From Microbacterium binotii (GTDB taxonomy: Bacteria; Actinomycetota; Actinomycetes; Actinomycetales; Microbacteriaceae): 64,000 nucleotides of DNA. The notes under the pieces were generated by a model, which was not told where the DNA came from, did not search any database, and saw only the letters and a list, made by a program, of their open reading frames with translations. Shown here piece by piece: positions 7,792 through 17,373 of this stretch. Position 1 is the stretch's first letter. The number at the start of each line of letters is the position of its first letter. Location of the stretch: the NCBI RefSeq assembly GCF_021398715.1, contig NZ_CP090347.1, forward strand, positions 2,232,001 to 2,296,000. The letters are read 5' to 3'. The translations under genes and the position numbers were made by a program.

Positions 7792-9894
7792 GTGACCGAC
7801 TCCGCCATCCCCGCTCCCCCGCACGCCGCCCGAAAGGTCCGTTCCCGCTCGCACCACGGTGACGTGTTCGATGACCCGTACGAGTGGCTCCGCGACAAGG
7901 ACGACGCGAATGTCGTGGCGCATATCGAGGCCGAGAACGCGTACACGGACGCACGTACCGCGCACCTCGCGGGCCTGCGCGAGCAGATCTTCCAGGAGAT
8001 CAAGGGACGCACGCTCGAGACCGACCTGTCCGTGCCCACCCGTCGCGGCCGGTGGTGGTACTTCTCCCGCACCGAGGAGGGCAAGCAGTACGGCATCCAC
8101 TGTCGCGCACCGCTCGCCTCTCCCGACGACTGGACGCCGCCGGTCCCCGAAGGCTCCCTCGACGGCGAACAGGTGCTGCTCGACGGCAACGCGGAGGCGG
8201 ACGGGGAGGAGTTCTTCTCCCTCGGCACCTTCGAGGTCTCCACGGACGGCCGGCTGCTGCTGTACGGCGTCGACACGTCAGGAGACGAGCGATACACGTT
8301 GCGCGTGCGCGACCTGGAGACGGGCGCGACGCTGCCCGACGTCATCGAGGGCACCTTCGCGGGCGCCTCGCTGTCTCCTGACGGGCGCTTCATCGTCTAC
8401 TCGACGGTCGACGACGCGTGGCGGCCCGACAAGGTCTGGCTCCACGAGCTGGGGACCCCGGTCACCGACGACGCTCTGCTCTTCCACGAGAGCGACGACC
8501 GTTTCTGGGTCGGCGCCGGCTTCACCCGTAGCGACCGCTTCCTGGTCATCGGCGTCGGCTCCTCCATCACCTCCGAGGAATGGCTGCTTCCGGCGGACGA
8601 TCTCCGCGGCGAGCCCCGCGTGATCTGGCCGCGCCGGGAAGGCGTGGAGTACGACAGCGACCACGCCGTGGTCGACGGCGAGGATGTGCTGTACATCCTG
8701 CACAACGACCAGGCGGTGGACTTCGAGCTCGTGCGGGTGTCCGCATCCGATCCGCAGGGCTCGCGCGACGTCGTCGTAGAGCACCAGGGCGGCCGCCGGC
8801 TTCTGGGCCTGTCCACCTTCCGCGACTGGGCCGTGCTCGCGTACCGCCGCGAGGGACTCGCGCGACTCGGCATGCTGGACTACGCCGACGGCGCGGTGGC
8901 GGAGCTCGAGTTCGACGAGCCGCTCTACTCCGTCGGCACAGCCGGCAACCCCGAGTGGGCCCCTCCCCTCATCCGTCTGGGCTACGGCTCGTTCGTGACG
9001 CCGTCGACGGTCTTCGACTACGACCCGGCCAGCGGCGAACGCATCGTGCGCAAGCAGCAGCCGGTACTCGGCGGCTACGACAGCGCCGACTACGCCCAGG
9101 CTCGCGTGTGGGCCACCGCCCAGGACGGCGCCGAGGTCCCGGTCTCGCTGGTGTGGAAGCGGTCGTTCGGGGACGCGGGAGCGGCGCCTCGCCCGGTGCA
9201 CCTCTACGGCTACGGCTCCTACGAGCACTCCATCGAGCCGGCGTTCTCGGTCGCGCGCCTGTCGGAGCTCGATCGCGGGGTGATCTTCGCGGTCGCCCAC
9301 GTGCGCGGCGGTGGCGAGATGGGCCGGGAGTGGTACGAGAACGGCAAGCTGCTGGCCAAGCGCAACACGTTCACCGACTTCGTCGACTGCGCCCTGCACC
9401 TGATCGATCACGGCTACACGTCGCCCGATCTCCTCGTCGCCGAGGGTGGTTCGGCCGGCGGACTGCTGATGGGCGCCGTCGCGAACCTCGCACCCGAGCT
9501 GTTCGCCGGCATCCTCGCCGACGTGCCGTTCGTGGACGCCCTGACGACGATCCTCGACCCCTCGCTTCCGCTGACGGTCATCGAGTGGGACGAGTGGGGC
9601 GACCCCCTGCACGACCCCGAGGTGTACGCCTACATGAAGACGTACTCGCCGTACGAGAACGTGCGCGAGGGCGTGGCGTATCCCCGCATCCTGGCCGTCA
9701 CCTCGTTCAACGACACCCGCGTGCTGTACGTGGAGCCCGCGAAGTGGGTGGCGCGGCTGCGCGAGGTCGGCGCCGATGCGCTGCTCAAGTGCGAGATGGT
9801 GGCCGGCCACGGCGGTGTGAGCGGACGCTACAACGCGTGGCGCGAGCGCGCGTACGAACAGGCCTGGATGATGGACGTCCTCGGCCTCGCCTGA
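7792..9894 (+). CDS. S9 family oligopeptidase (oligopeptidase B / prolyl oligopeptidase type)
   Basis: 700-residue serine peptidase that would cleave short peptides in the cytoplasm; no signal peptide is visible. Residues 1 to about 415 form the beta-propeller gate, starting with the family phrase FDDPYEWLRDKDDANV. The alpha/beta hydrolase domain follows, with nucleophile Ser554 in GGSAGG and a late VAGHGGVSGRY segment supplying the catalytic histidine. A run of acidic residues fits oligopeptidase B (basic-residue specificity), but prolyl oligopeptidase cannot be excluded by eye. It starts with GTG at 7792 and is probably transcribed alone. Confidence 0.9.
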   Translation: MTDSAIPAPPHAARKVRSRSHHGDVFDDPYEWLRDKDDANVVAHIEAENAYTDARTAHLAGLREQIFQEIKGRTLETDLSVPTRRGRWWYFSRTEEGKQYGIHCRAPLASPDDWTPPVPEGSLDGEQVLLDGNAEADGEEFFSLGTFEVSTDGRLLLYGVDTSGDERYTLRVRDLETGATLPDVIEGTFAGASLSPDGRFIVYSTVDDAWRPDKVWLHELGTPVTDDALLFHESDDRFWVGAGFTRSDRFLVIGVGSSITSEEWLLPADDLRGEPRVIWPRREGVEYDSDHAVVDGEDVLYILHNDQAVDFELVRVSASDPQGSRDVVVEHQGGRRLLGLSTFRDWAVLAYRREGLARLGMLDYADGAVAELEFDEPLYSVGTAGNPEWAPPLIRLGYGSFVTPSTVFDYDPASGERIVRKQQPVLGGYDSADYAQARVWATAQDGAEVPVSLVWKRSFGDAGAAPRPVHLYGYGSYEHSIEPAFSVARLSELDRGVIFAVAHVRGGGEMGREWYENGKLLAKRNTFTDFVDCALHLIDHGYTSPDLLVAEGGSAGGLLMGAVANLAPELFAGILADVPFVDALTTILDPSLPLTVIEWDEWGDPLHDPEVYAYMKTYSPYENVREGVAYPRILAVTSFNDTRVLYVEPAKWVARLREVGADALLKCEMVAGHGGVSGRYNAWRERAYEQAWMMDVLGLA

Positions 9895-9943
9895 CCCCAC
9901 CCCGCCCCGCCCGCCCGCGTCGCGTCGCCTGTCACCCGCCTCT

Positions 9944-10780
9944 TCAGCGGTGCAGTCCCTGCGCCATCGCCATCGCGACCGTGTCGATCACCTGGTCCGC
10001 CTGGAACAAGAGCTGGTAGTAGTCGAAGCGCAGCACGGTGTAGCCGCGGAGCGCGAGACGGGCATCCGCAGCGAGGTCCCGCCGCCGGTCACCCGCCTGG
10101 TGGTGGGCGAACCCGTCGATCTGCACGACGAGCCGTCGCCCGATGAGTCCGTCGACGGGATGGCCGTCCAACCACACCTGCTGCTGGACGTCGACGGCCA
10201 ACCGACGCATGAGTTCGATGAAGCGGGTCTCGATGCCGGAGTCGGAGAGATATCCCGCCCGCGCGGCCATCTCGCGCGCCGCGACCGCACCCCATTCGAT
10301 GCGCGCGAGAACCGCCTCATCGACGAGGCCTCGACGCAGCGCTGATTCCCAGATCGCCAGCGCCTCCCACCGGACCAGGCACGCCGCGACGTGGAAGAGA
10401 ACGTTCACGATCGGATCCAGCACGGCGTCCGCGGCGGTGGGCATCGGCGCCGCACCCCAGTGGACACGAAGTCCGTCACGATCGAAGCGCGACGCGTTCG
10501 CCGCGACGGAGAGGTGGAGCTCGTCGTGCTCGCGCACCCACAGTCCGAGCCGCTCGGCCGCCGAGACGCAGGTGATCCGCCCGCCGACGGCGACAGCCCT
10601 GCGGAGCGCCGAGTCGGCACCGCCCGTCACCACCCACCCGCGTCGCGGTCGCTCCAATGCTCCTGTCGCCAGCGCGGCGCGCACCTCGTGCCGGGTGAAG
10701 CCCTCGGCGAAGAGCGATGTCACCACCGCGGCACCGCCGCAGCGATCGACGTGGGCGATGAGTTCGGTCGTTTTCGACAT
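9944..10780 (-). CDS. DUF559 endonuclease-like protein with AbiEi-like N-terminus
   Basis: 278-residue protein. The N-terminal 60 residues resemble the winged-helix region found in AbiEi-type antitoxin-like proteins. The C-terminal 90 residues form a Vsr/PDDEXK-like DUF559 domain, with GIETRF, then VDGLIGRRLVVQIDGFAHH and a final RGYTVLRFDYYQLL. ATG at 10780 was chosen because the frame upstream runs into hairpin-rich intergenic DNA. Such proteins are common, often multicopy, in Microbacteriaceae genomes, and their function is not established. No partner toxin or methylase gene lies beside it. Confidence 0.75.
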   Translation of the reverse strand: MSKTTELIAHVDRCGGAAVVTSLFAEGFTRHEVRAALATGALERPRRGWVVTGGADSALRRAVAVGGRITCVSAAERLGLWVREHDELHLSVAANASRFDRDGLRVHWGAAPMPTAADAVLDPIVNVLFHVAACLVRWEALAIWESALRRGLVDEAVLARIEWGAVAAREMAARAGYLSDSGIETRFIELMRRLAVDVQQQVWLDGHPVDGLIGRRLVVQIDGFAHHQAGDRRRDLAADARLALRGYTVLRFDYYQLLFQADQVIDTVAMAMAQGLHR

Positions 10781-10787
10781 AGCCCGA

Positions 10788-10809
10788 GGATGCGGTCTCC
10801 GCCGCATCC
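10788..10809. repeat. Short hairpin made of two facing GGATGCGG octamers
   Basis: GGATGCGG-TCTCCG-CCGCATCC, perfect 8-bp arms, lies just upstream of the DUF559 gene start. It places two copies of the window's over-represented octamer head to head. Function unknown. Confidence 0.5.
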
Positions 10810-10881
10810 CGGCAGTTAATCCACCCCCGCACCGGGGGCGACACGCCGGGGCATGAACCGTGAGGAGACGAGGCCGCAACG

Positions 10882-10944
10882 CAGGAGATCTCCGCCCGAC
10901 AGGATGATCCGGGGCGGATCGTCCTGCGGGACGGAGATCTCCTG
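10882..10944. terminator. Very long imperfect hairpin after the phosphofructokinase gene
   Basis: Outer arms CAGGAGATCTCCG (10882-10894) and its complement (10932-10944) pair perfectly. Inner segments CCCG/CGGG, CAGGA/TCCTG and GATCCG/CGGATC continue the stem with two one-base bulges and one G-T pair, leaving a GGG loop: 29 pairs in all. It lies 20 bases after the pfkA stop, on the transcript side, so termination or mRNA 3'-end protection is likely. There is no U-tract. Confidence 0.65.
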
Positions 10945-10964
10945 GTGAAGGGGCGAGCGGCAGC

Positions 10965-11993
10965 TCAACCGAAGAGCGCGGCGGCCTCTTCGTAGCGGTA
11001 CTGGGGAACCGTGTTCAGCTCGCCGAGCGCCTCCGCGAACGGCACGCGCACGATGTCGGTTCCGCGCATGGCGACCATCTGACCCCATGCGCCGTCGACG
11101 ATCGCGTCGGCGGCGTGCAGGCCCAGGCGGGTCGCGAGCACGCGGTCGAAGGCGGAGGGCGACCCACCGCGCTGGATGTGGCCGAGCACCGTCGCACGGG
11201 TCTCGATACCGGTGATGCGCTCGATCTCGGGGGCGAGGACCTCGCTGATGCCGCCGAGACGCGGGCGGTTGAAGGCGTCGAGGCCCTTGTCGCTGAAGGC
11301 CTCGTCCATGCCCGTGAGCTTGAAGCCCTCGGAGACGACGACCAGCGGCGCGCGGCCACGGTCGTGTGCGCGGCTGACCTGGTCGACGATCTCATCGATC
11401 GACATCGGGACCTCGGGGATGCAGATCACGTGCGCGCCCGCGGCGATACCCGCGTGCAGGGCGATCCAGCCCACGTGGCGACCCATGACCTCGGCGACCA
11501 TGCAGCGCTGGTGCGAGTCGCCGGTGGTGCGCAGGCGGTCCATGGCGTCGGTGGCGATGTTGACAGCCGTGTCGAAGCCGAACGAGTAGTCGGTCGCCCG
11601 CAGGTCGTTGTCGATCGTCTTCGGGACGCCGAGCACGTTGATGCCGTCGTTCGCGAGACGGTTGGCGGCTGCCAGCGTACCCTCACCGCCGATCGCGATG
11701 ATGCCGTCGATCCGGTGCCCGTACAGCGTCTTCGCGATGTTCTCGGCGCCGCCGCGGGGACCCTCGTAGGGGTTCGTGCGGCTGGTGCCGAGGATCGTGC
11801 CTCCCACCTTCGACAGGCCCTTGACCTCGTGCCGCGTCAACGGGAAGAAGTCGCCGTCGACCACGCCGCGCCATCCGTCGCGGATGCCGACGAACTCGAG
11901 GTCGTAGGTCGTGGTGCCCTTGAGAACGACACCGCGGATGACCGCGTTCAGTCCGGGGCAATCGCCGCCGCTGGTGAGAATACCGATCTTCAT
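10965..11993 (-). CDS. pfkA: 6-phosphofructokinase
   Basis: 342-residue glycolytic enzyme phosphorylating fructose 6-phosphate to the 1,6-bisphosphate. The N-terminus MKIGILTSGGDCPGLNAVIR and the catalytic PKTIDNDL motif are intact; the substrate loop MGRHVGWIA is also present. The phosphoryl-donor motif reads GGEGT: glycine at the position equivalent to E. coli Gly104 favours ATP, while the lysine in PKTIDND is the residue typical of pyrophosphate-dependent enzymes. This mixed state is, as far as I recall, that of ATP-dependent Streptomyces PFKs, so ATP is preferred. ATG at 11993 begins exactly at the conserved N-terminus. Confidence 0.94.
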   Translation of the reverse strand: MKIGILTSGGDCPGLNAVIRGVVLKGTTTYDLEFVGIRDGWRGVVDGDFFPLTRHEVKGLSKVGGTILGTSRTNPYEGPRGGAENIAKTLYGHRIDGIIAIGGEGTLAAANRLANDGINVLGVPKTIDNDLRATDYSFGFDTAVNIATDAMDRLRTTGDSHQRCMVAEVMGRHVGWIALHAGIAAGAHVICIPEVPMSIDEIVDQVSRAHDRGRAPLVVVSEGFKLTGMDEAFSDKGLDAFNRPRLGGISEVLAPEIERITGIETRATVLGHIQRGGSPSAFDRVLATRLGLHAADAIVDGAWGQMVAMRGTDIVRVPFAEALGELNTVPQYRYEEAAALFG

Positions 11994-12072
11994 GCTGGAG
12001 TCCCTGCTTTCCGGGTGATGGTGCTCCGGGGAATGGGGCGACGCTGCCTCACCGACACTATCGCCCCGGAGC

Positions 12073-12092
12073 CCCCGGGCGCACACCCGGGG
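12073..12092 (-). terminator. Hairpin after the SNF2 helicase gene
   Basis: CCCCGGG-CGCACA-CCCGGGG, 7-bp arms, 19 bases past the helicase stop. GC-rich with no T-run, as is usual for this GC content. A further GGGGCGA/TCGCCCC pair brackets the same gap. Confidence 0.5.
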
Positions 12093-12111
12093 CCGTGCAT
12101 ATGGATGCGGG

Positions 12112-14259
12112 TCAGCCGCCGAGCGCGGACCTCGTCAGATGCATGAGCGCCGACAACTGCACCGAGTCGCTCGAACCGGGCTCGACCGCGTGGCCGTCGA
12201 GCGCGCGAAGGGAGAGACCCTGCTTGGCGTCGATGAGTTCCGCGATCTTGGTGTCGATCGTGTGCGCGGCGATGATGCGCCACGCCGTGACCGGCTCGTC
12301 CTGGCCGATGCGGTGCACGCGGTCGATCGCCTGCGTCTGCTCGGCCGCGGTCCAGCTCAGCTCCGCCAGCACGACGTTGGAGGCTGCCTGCAGGTTGACG
12401 CCGACCCCGGCGGCGGTCAGGGAGCAGACCGCGACAGCGACCTCCGGGTCGGAGTTGAACGCATCGATGGCCGCCTGACGCGCGATCGCCGTCTGGTCAC
12501 CGCGCAGCGAGACCGACTTGAGGCCGGCCGCGGCGAAGTGGGCCTCGGCCGCGTCCATGACGTCGATGTGCTTCGCGAAGAAGACGACCTTGCCGACGGA
12601 GCGCTGCAGCTGCACGGTGTAGTCGGCAGCGAGCAGTGCTTTGGCCTGGCCGATGCGGCGCACCATCGTGAACACGTTCTCGCTGCCGGATGCGGCGGCC
12701 TTGGACTCGTCGAGCTCGTGCTGTGCGACCAGGCGGACGATGTCTTCGTCGATCTCGCCGATCGCCAGGCCGCGCTCGCCGCGGGCTTCGATGATCCGGC
12801 GGTACCGCGCTGCCAGACGCTCACCCAGCTCACGCTCGGCGTGGCGGATCGAGCGGCCGTACTCGTCGTCCAGTTCGACGGGCAGGTCGGCGACGAGCTT
12901 GTCGGGAAGATCCGCGGCCACGTCGGTCTTGCGACGACGGACGATGCCCATGGAGATGACCGCGCTGCGCGCCTGCGGGTAGAAGGCTTTGTCGGCGGGC
13001 GTCAGTCCGGTCTCATCGAGCTTCGCCATGAGCTCGGGACCGGGCTTCTCGCCGTTCGTCCAGCCCAGGAAGCGCCAGATCGCGTCGAAGTCCTCGACGT
13101 CGTTGATCAGCGGCGTGCCGGTCAGCGCCAGCATGAGCGGGTCGCGCCGCGCCTCACGGATGCGGCCGGCCAGCGCCAGCACGTTCCGGGATCGCTGCGA
13201 GGTGAGGTTCTTGATGAAGTGCGCCTCATCGACGACCATGCCGCCCAGACCGATCGTGCTGAGCCAGGACAGATGACGGTCGAGGACCTCGTAGTTGACG
13301 ATGAAGACATCGGCGAACGCGTCGATGTTCTCGCCGTCGCCCTGGATGACGGTGGCGCGCCGCTGCGGCGTCCACCGGTGCACCTCGCGGGCCCAGTTCA
13401 TCTTGACGACGTTGGGCACGACGACCAGCAGAGGATATGCGTTCGCGACGGATGCGGCCAGCACCGACTGGGCCGTCTTGCCGAGGCCGGGCTCGTCGGC
13501 GAGCAGGAAGCTCCGGTGCCCCTCGCGGACCGCCTCGAGGAAGCGCGACTGGTGCGCCATGACCTCGAGCCCCTTGGGCGACAGGCGGTCGAACTCCGGG
13601 ACGGGCGGCAGGTCCATGGACGCCGCTCCCCCACCGGCACCGGTCTCGAACGCCTTGTAGAGCGGGCCCATGAGCTCCCAGTCGTCCAGCCGACGACGCG
13701 GCGTGCTGCCGGTGGAGCGCGGGGTCAGATCGGGGGCCAGGAACGGGTTCGCCATCTGGCGCGCCTCGACCTGCGGCGGCACGACCTGCCGGGATGCTGC
13801 GGCGGCCGGAATCACCGCAACGGGCGCCGCCGGTGCGGCATCCGTGATGATCAGCTCATCGGGAGCGAGTTCGGCACCGGATTCCAGCAGCCAGTCGCGC
13901 CGCATCCGCTTCGCGACCGGCGAGGTCGCCTGGTCGACTTCGAGCAGCTGGATGAGGGACGTGTCGCGCGCCGCGGTCTTTGCGAGGATGGTCGCCACGC
14001 CGTCGAGACGCTTGAGCAGCTCGGCGCGCGACGCATCGGTGAGCGTCGTGTCGGACTTCACACGCGCACGTTCCTCGCGCACCAGGAAGGCGATCACCTG
14101 GAACTTGACGCGATTGGTGGGGCCCAGCTTGCCGCGCTGGGCCTTCGCCTCGACCTCGCGCACCTTGCGCGCGAGGATCGGGATGACGGGGGCCTCGTCG
14201 TCGCGTTTGGCGGACGAGGACTTTCTACGGCGTTGCGCCGCCGGTGCCGTGGTCGGCAT
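12112..14259 (-). CDS. SNF2-family DEAD/DEAH-box helicase
   Basis: 715-residue superfamily-2 ATPase. About 180 residues of lysine-, arginine- and alanine-rich N-terminal region precede the motor. Walker A is ADEPGLGKT, motif II is VDEAHFIKN, motif III is ALTGTP, and motif VI is QAIDRVHRIGQDEP, all characteristic of the SNF2/SMARCAL1-like branch. These remodel or anneal DNA rather than unwind it processively (family knowledge). It stands alone, with no nuclease, methylase or defence gene adjacent, so a housekeeping repair role is more likely than phage defence. ATG at 14259 fits the first methionine. Confidence 0.9.
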   Translation of the reverse strand: MPTTAPAAQRRRKSSSAKRDDEAPVIPILARKVREVEAKAQRGKLGPTNRVKFQVIAFLVREERARVKSDTTLTDASRAELLKRLDGVATILAKTAARDTSLIQLLEVDQATSPVAKRMRRDWLLESGAELAPDELIITDAAPAAPVAVIPAAAASRQVVPPQVEARQMANPFLAPDLTPRSTGSTPRRRLDDWELMGPLYKAFETGAGGGAASMDLPPVPEFDRLSPKGLEVMAHQSRFLEAVREGHRSFLLADEPGLGKTAQSVLAASVANAYPLLVVVPNVVKMNWAREVHRWTPQRRATVIQGDGENIDAFADVFIVNYEVLDRHLSWLSTIGLGGMVVDEAHFIKNLTSQRSRNVLALAGRIREARRDPLMLALTGTPLINDVEDFDAIWRFLGWTNGEKPGPELMAKLDETGLTPADKAFYPQARSAVISMGIVRRRKTDVAADLPDKLVADLPVELDDEYGRSIRHAERELGERLAARYRRIIEARGERGLAIGEIDEDIVRLVAQHELDESKAAASGSENVFTMVRRIGQAKALLAADYTVQLQRSVGKVVFFAKHIDVMDAAEAHFAAAGLKSVSLRGDQTAIARQAAIDAFNSDPEVAVAVCSLTAAGVGVNLQAASNVVLAELSWTAAEQTQAIDRVHRIGQDEPVTAWRIIAAHTIDTKIAELIDAKQGLSLRALDGHAVEPGSSDSVQLSALMHLTRSALGG

Positions 14260-14424
14260 GCTCCTCCTGAGCGTCGGGTCCGCAATGGACCGTCGACCGG
14301 TGTTTCGAGTCTCGCGGGCGGCTCGGTGCCAGCTCGTACGCGAGAGAGTCGACTGGGCCTGACGTGGATGCAGGGATCCGGGCCGACGGTGACAGTTTAG
14401 AGCATCCCGCGGTGCGGCGCAGTG

Positions 14425-15042
14425 TCAGCCCCAGAGTGTGGCGACGACGTCTTCCGTGTACCCGTCCGGCGCGTTCCCGCTCCAGGACGTCGCGACCCAC
14501 CCGTTGCCGCGGAGGAAGTCCGCCTCATTGCCGTTCGAGCACAGGATGCCGCCGGAGTTGTCGGCGCACACGAAGCCGGCCGCTGCCAGCATGTCCTGGA
14601 TGCGCGGCGCATCGGCCGGATCCACGATCGTCACGCTCGTCGCGAGGGCGGAGCCCGCTCCCGTGCCCCACGTGCAACGCAGGGTCGGCACACCCGAGTC
14701 GATCAGGCCCCGCAGGGATTCCACCTGGGTGGCGGGGAGGGAGACGCCGCCGCTGTTGAGCGGCGCGAGCTCAGCGTCGAGACGGCTGCGCATCGCGGAC
14801 GAGTAGAGCGCATCGCACGAGGCTGGCAGCTGGATCTCCTGCGTCTGGGGGCGGGGGGTCGACGAAGGCGACGACGGAGAGGATGACGGCGACGACGACG
14901 GGCTCGGGGTGGACGATGCGGAGGGCACCGGGGAGCCGGACGGAGACGTCGTCTCCGACGGTTCGGGCACACACGCGGTCAGCGCCAGGACGACGGCGCA
15001 CAGACCGAGGGCTGCGCCGAGAGAACGGGACTTGCGGATCAC
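14425..15042 (-). CDS. Hypothetical lipoprotein with Ser/Pro-rich linker
   Basis: 205-residue secreted lipoprotein with signal peptide and lipobox ALTAC at about residue 24. A low-complexity Pro/Ser/Thr linker extends to about residue 68. The globular domain has four cysteines (positions in SCDALY, RCTWG, VCADNS and LCSNG) that could form two disulfides. I do not recognise the domain. Its size and cysteine spacing recall the ectodomains of the two membrane proteins at 33636-36447, but sequence similarity is too weak to claim homology. Confidence 0.72.
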   Translation of the reverse strand: MIRKSRSLGAALGLCAVVLALTACVPEPSETTSPSGSPVPSASSTPSPSSSPSSSPSSPSSTPRPQTQEIQLPASCDALYSSAMRSRLDAELAPLNSGGVSLPATQVESLRGLIDSGVPTLRCTWGTGAGSALATSVTIVDPADAPRIQDMLAAAGFVCADNSGGILCSNGNEADFLRGNGWVATSWSGNAPDGYTEDVVATLWG

Positions 15043-15114
15043 GACAACCTCCGGGAGTGGGACAGCTTCGACACTAGACGGAGCATCCCGGCCTGCCCCG
15101 CAGCCGCGCCGTCG

Positions 15115-17343
15115 TCAGCCGGCCCGGCGCAGACGGAGACTGTTGAGCACGACGAACAGGCTCGAGAAGGCCATCGCGGCGCCGGCGATCATCGGGTTCA
15201 GCAGGCCTGAGGCGGCCAGCGGCAGGGCGGCGACGTTGTACGCGAAGGCCCAGAACAGGTTGCCGCGGATGACCGACATCACCCGACGGCTGAGCGACAG
15301 AGCCGTCACCACCTGAGTGAGCCGTGACCCTGTCAGCGTGATGTCGCCGGCATGCCGGGCGGCGTCCGTCCCCGCCCCCATCGCGATCCCGAGATCGGAT
15401 GCGGCGAGCGCAGCTGCGTCGTTCACACCGTCACCGACCATGGCGACCCGGCGCCCCTCCGCACGCAGCTGCGTGACGGCCGCGAGCTTGTCTTCGGGAG
15501 TGGCCTGCGCACGCACCTCGCCGATTCCGACCTCCACGGCGACCCGACGTGCCACGGGCTCGGCGTCGCCGGTGAGCAGGAGCACGCGCATGCCTCGCTC
15601 GGAGAGCTCGGCGACCGCCTCGGCCGCATCCTCGCGGACGGCATCCTCGAGCTCGAAGACGGCAGCGGCGTGCATGTGACCGTCACCGTCGGCCCAGCCC
15701 ACGACGACATGGGTTCCGGTGCTGTCCTCGAGCGCGACAGAGAGCTCGGCCGGGAGACGGGCTCCCTCATCCGCGGCGAGTGCGGCGTTCCCCGCGAACG
15801 CACGGACACCCTCGACGTCGCCGACCACGCCGCGTCCGGGGACGGCCGCAAAGTCGGCGACGGCGGGTGCGTCCGCGACCGCGAGCGCACGGGCGACAGG
15901 GTGCTCCGAGCCGGCTTCGAGGGCACCGGCGACGCGACGCGCCCGCGCCTCGTCGACACCGGACGCGACGAACGCACGGCGCACGCGCATCTGCCCCGTG
16001 GTGACCGTTCCTGTCTTGTCGAGCACGACCGTGTCGACGCGCTGCGCGGTCTCGAGGGCATCGGGACCGGTCACGAGGATGCCGAGCTGCGCACCCCGGC
16101 CGGTGCCGACGAGGATCGCCACGGGCGTGGCGAGGCCGAGGGCGCAGGGGCACGCGATGATGAGCACGGCCACTGCCGCGACGAATCCCTCGGCGACCGA
16201 TCCGCCGGCCAGCATCCAACCGATGAGGGTCAGCGCCGCGAGCCCGATGACGATCGGCACGAAGACGGCCGAGATCCGGTCCGCCAGGCGCTGGACGCGG
16301 CTCTTGCCCATCTGCGCGTTCTCGACGAGCTGAGCGATGCGGGCGAGGCGCGTGTCAGCACCGACCGCATCCGCGCGCACGCTCAGCGCGCCGCCGTGCA
16401 CGATCGTGCCGCCGGTGACGGAGGATCCGGGCACGACGGACACCGGCGCCGCCTCGCCGGTGAGCATGCTCTCGTCCACATCCGCCCGCCCGTCGACGAC
16501 GGTGCCGTCGGTGGCCAGCGTCCCACCGGGGCGCGTCATGAAGACGTCTCCCGGACGCAGTGCCTGAAGGGGCACGGTGCGCCCGTCGGCGAGCTCGACC
16601 TCGGGCACGGTCAGCTCGCCGAGCGCGCGAAGCGCCGCACCGGCCGCGCGGCGTGACCGCTGCTCGATGTAGCGGCCGATCAGCAGGAAGACCGTCACGG
16701 CGGCGGCCACCTCGAAGTAGACGAGCGACGTGGCGTCGTGCACCGGACCGATCAGGACCACCTCGTGGCGGATGCCCCAGCGTCCGGCGGATCCGAACAG
16801 GAGTGCCCACAGGCTCCATCCGAAGGCGGCGAAGGTGCCCATCGTGATGAGCGTGTCCATCGTCAGTGCGCCGTGGCGGAGGTTCGCGAACGTCGCGCGG
16901 TGGAACGGCCACCCTCCCCACAGCACCACGGGAGCCGTGAGCACTAGCGACAGCCACTGCCATCCGGGGAACTGCCACGCCGGAACCATCCCGAAGGCGA
17001 CGACGGGGATCGCGAGGGCGACGCTGACGATCAGGCGCGTGCGCAGCGTGGTGGCACCGGGTGCATCCTCCACCTCGTGCACGTGACCCCCTTCATGGTC
17101 GCCGTGCGTGTGCACCGGTCGGATACGGGCGGTATAGCCGGCCTGAGCGACCGCCTGCACGAGCTTCTCCTCCGGCAGGTCGGCGGGGTAGCTCACGTGC
17201 GCGGTTTCGGTGGCGAGGTTGACCGAGGCAGCAACGCCGTCGACCGCCCCCAGCCGCTTCTCGACGCGCGCGACGCAGCTGGCGCAAGTCATGCCGTCGA
17301 TGTCCAGGACCGCCTCGCGGGTGGTTCCGTCGTGCTCCTGCAT
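15115..17343 (-). CDS. copA: Copper-translocating P-type ATPase
   Basis: 742-residue P1B ATPase exporting Cu(I). One N-terminal heavy-metal-associated domain carries the MTCASC metal site. A histidine-rich stretch (HTHGDHEGGHVHE) follows before the first helix. The transmembrane metal site is CPC in IIACPCALGLATP, the phosphorylated aspartate is in DKTGTVT, and the hinge is GDGVNDAAAL. The start ATG at 17343 has GAGGAGGA seven bases upstream; reading further upstream would run into the divergent MFS gene. A CsoR-like operator sits in the promoter gap. No csoR gene or copper chaperone is encoded in the window. Confidence 0.94.
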   Translation of the reverse strand: MQEHDGTTREAVLDIDGMTCASCVARVEKRLGAVDGVAASVNLATETAHVSYPADLPEEKLVQAVAQAGYTARIRPVHTHGDHEGGHVHEVEDAPGATTLRTRLIVSVALAIPVVAFGMVPAWQFPGWQWLSLVLTAPVVLWGGWPFHRATFANLRHGALTMDTLITMGTFAAFGWSLWALLFGSAGRWGIRHEVVLIGPVHDATSLVYFEVAAAVTVFLLIGRYIEQRSRRAAGAALRALGELTVPEVELADGRTVPLQALRPGDVFMTRPGGTLATDGTVVDGRADVDESMLTGEAAPVSVVPGSSVTGGTIVHGGALSVRADAVGADTRLARIAQLVENAQMGKSRVQRLADRISAVFVPIVIGLAALTLIGWMLAGGSVAEGFVAAVAVLIIACPCALGLATPVAILVGTGRGAQLGILVTGPDALETAQRVDTVVLDKTGTVTTGQMRVRRAFVASGVDEARARRVAGALEAGSEHPVARALAVADAPAVADFAAVPGRGVVGDVEGVRAFAGNAALAADEGARLPAELSVALEDSTGTHVVVGWADGDGHMHAAAVFELEDAVREDAAEAVAELSERGMRVLLLTGDAEPVARRVAVEVGIGEVRAQATPEDKLAAVTQLRAEGRRVAMVGDGVNDAAALAASDLGIAMGAGTDAARHAGDITLTGSRLTQVVTALSLSRRVMSVIRGNLFWAFAYNVAALPLAASGLLNPMIAGAAMAFSSLFVVLNSLRLRRAG

Positions 17344-17373
17344 GATGACATCCTCCTCGTCCTCCGCAACGAT

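Noticed and set aside
9944..10780. DUF559 protein as half of a toxin-antitoxin or restriction pair
   Set aside because: There is no partner gene; it lies between an oligopeptidase and phosphofructokinase, and the N-terminal similarity to AbiEi is weak.
12112..14259. SNF2 helicase as part of a phage-defence system
   Set aside because: No methylase, nuclease, phospholipase D or other defence partner adjoins; neighbours are glycolysis and a lipoprotein.
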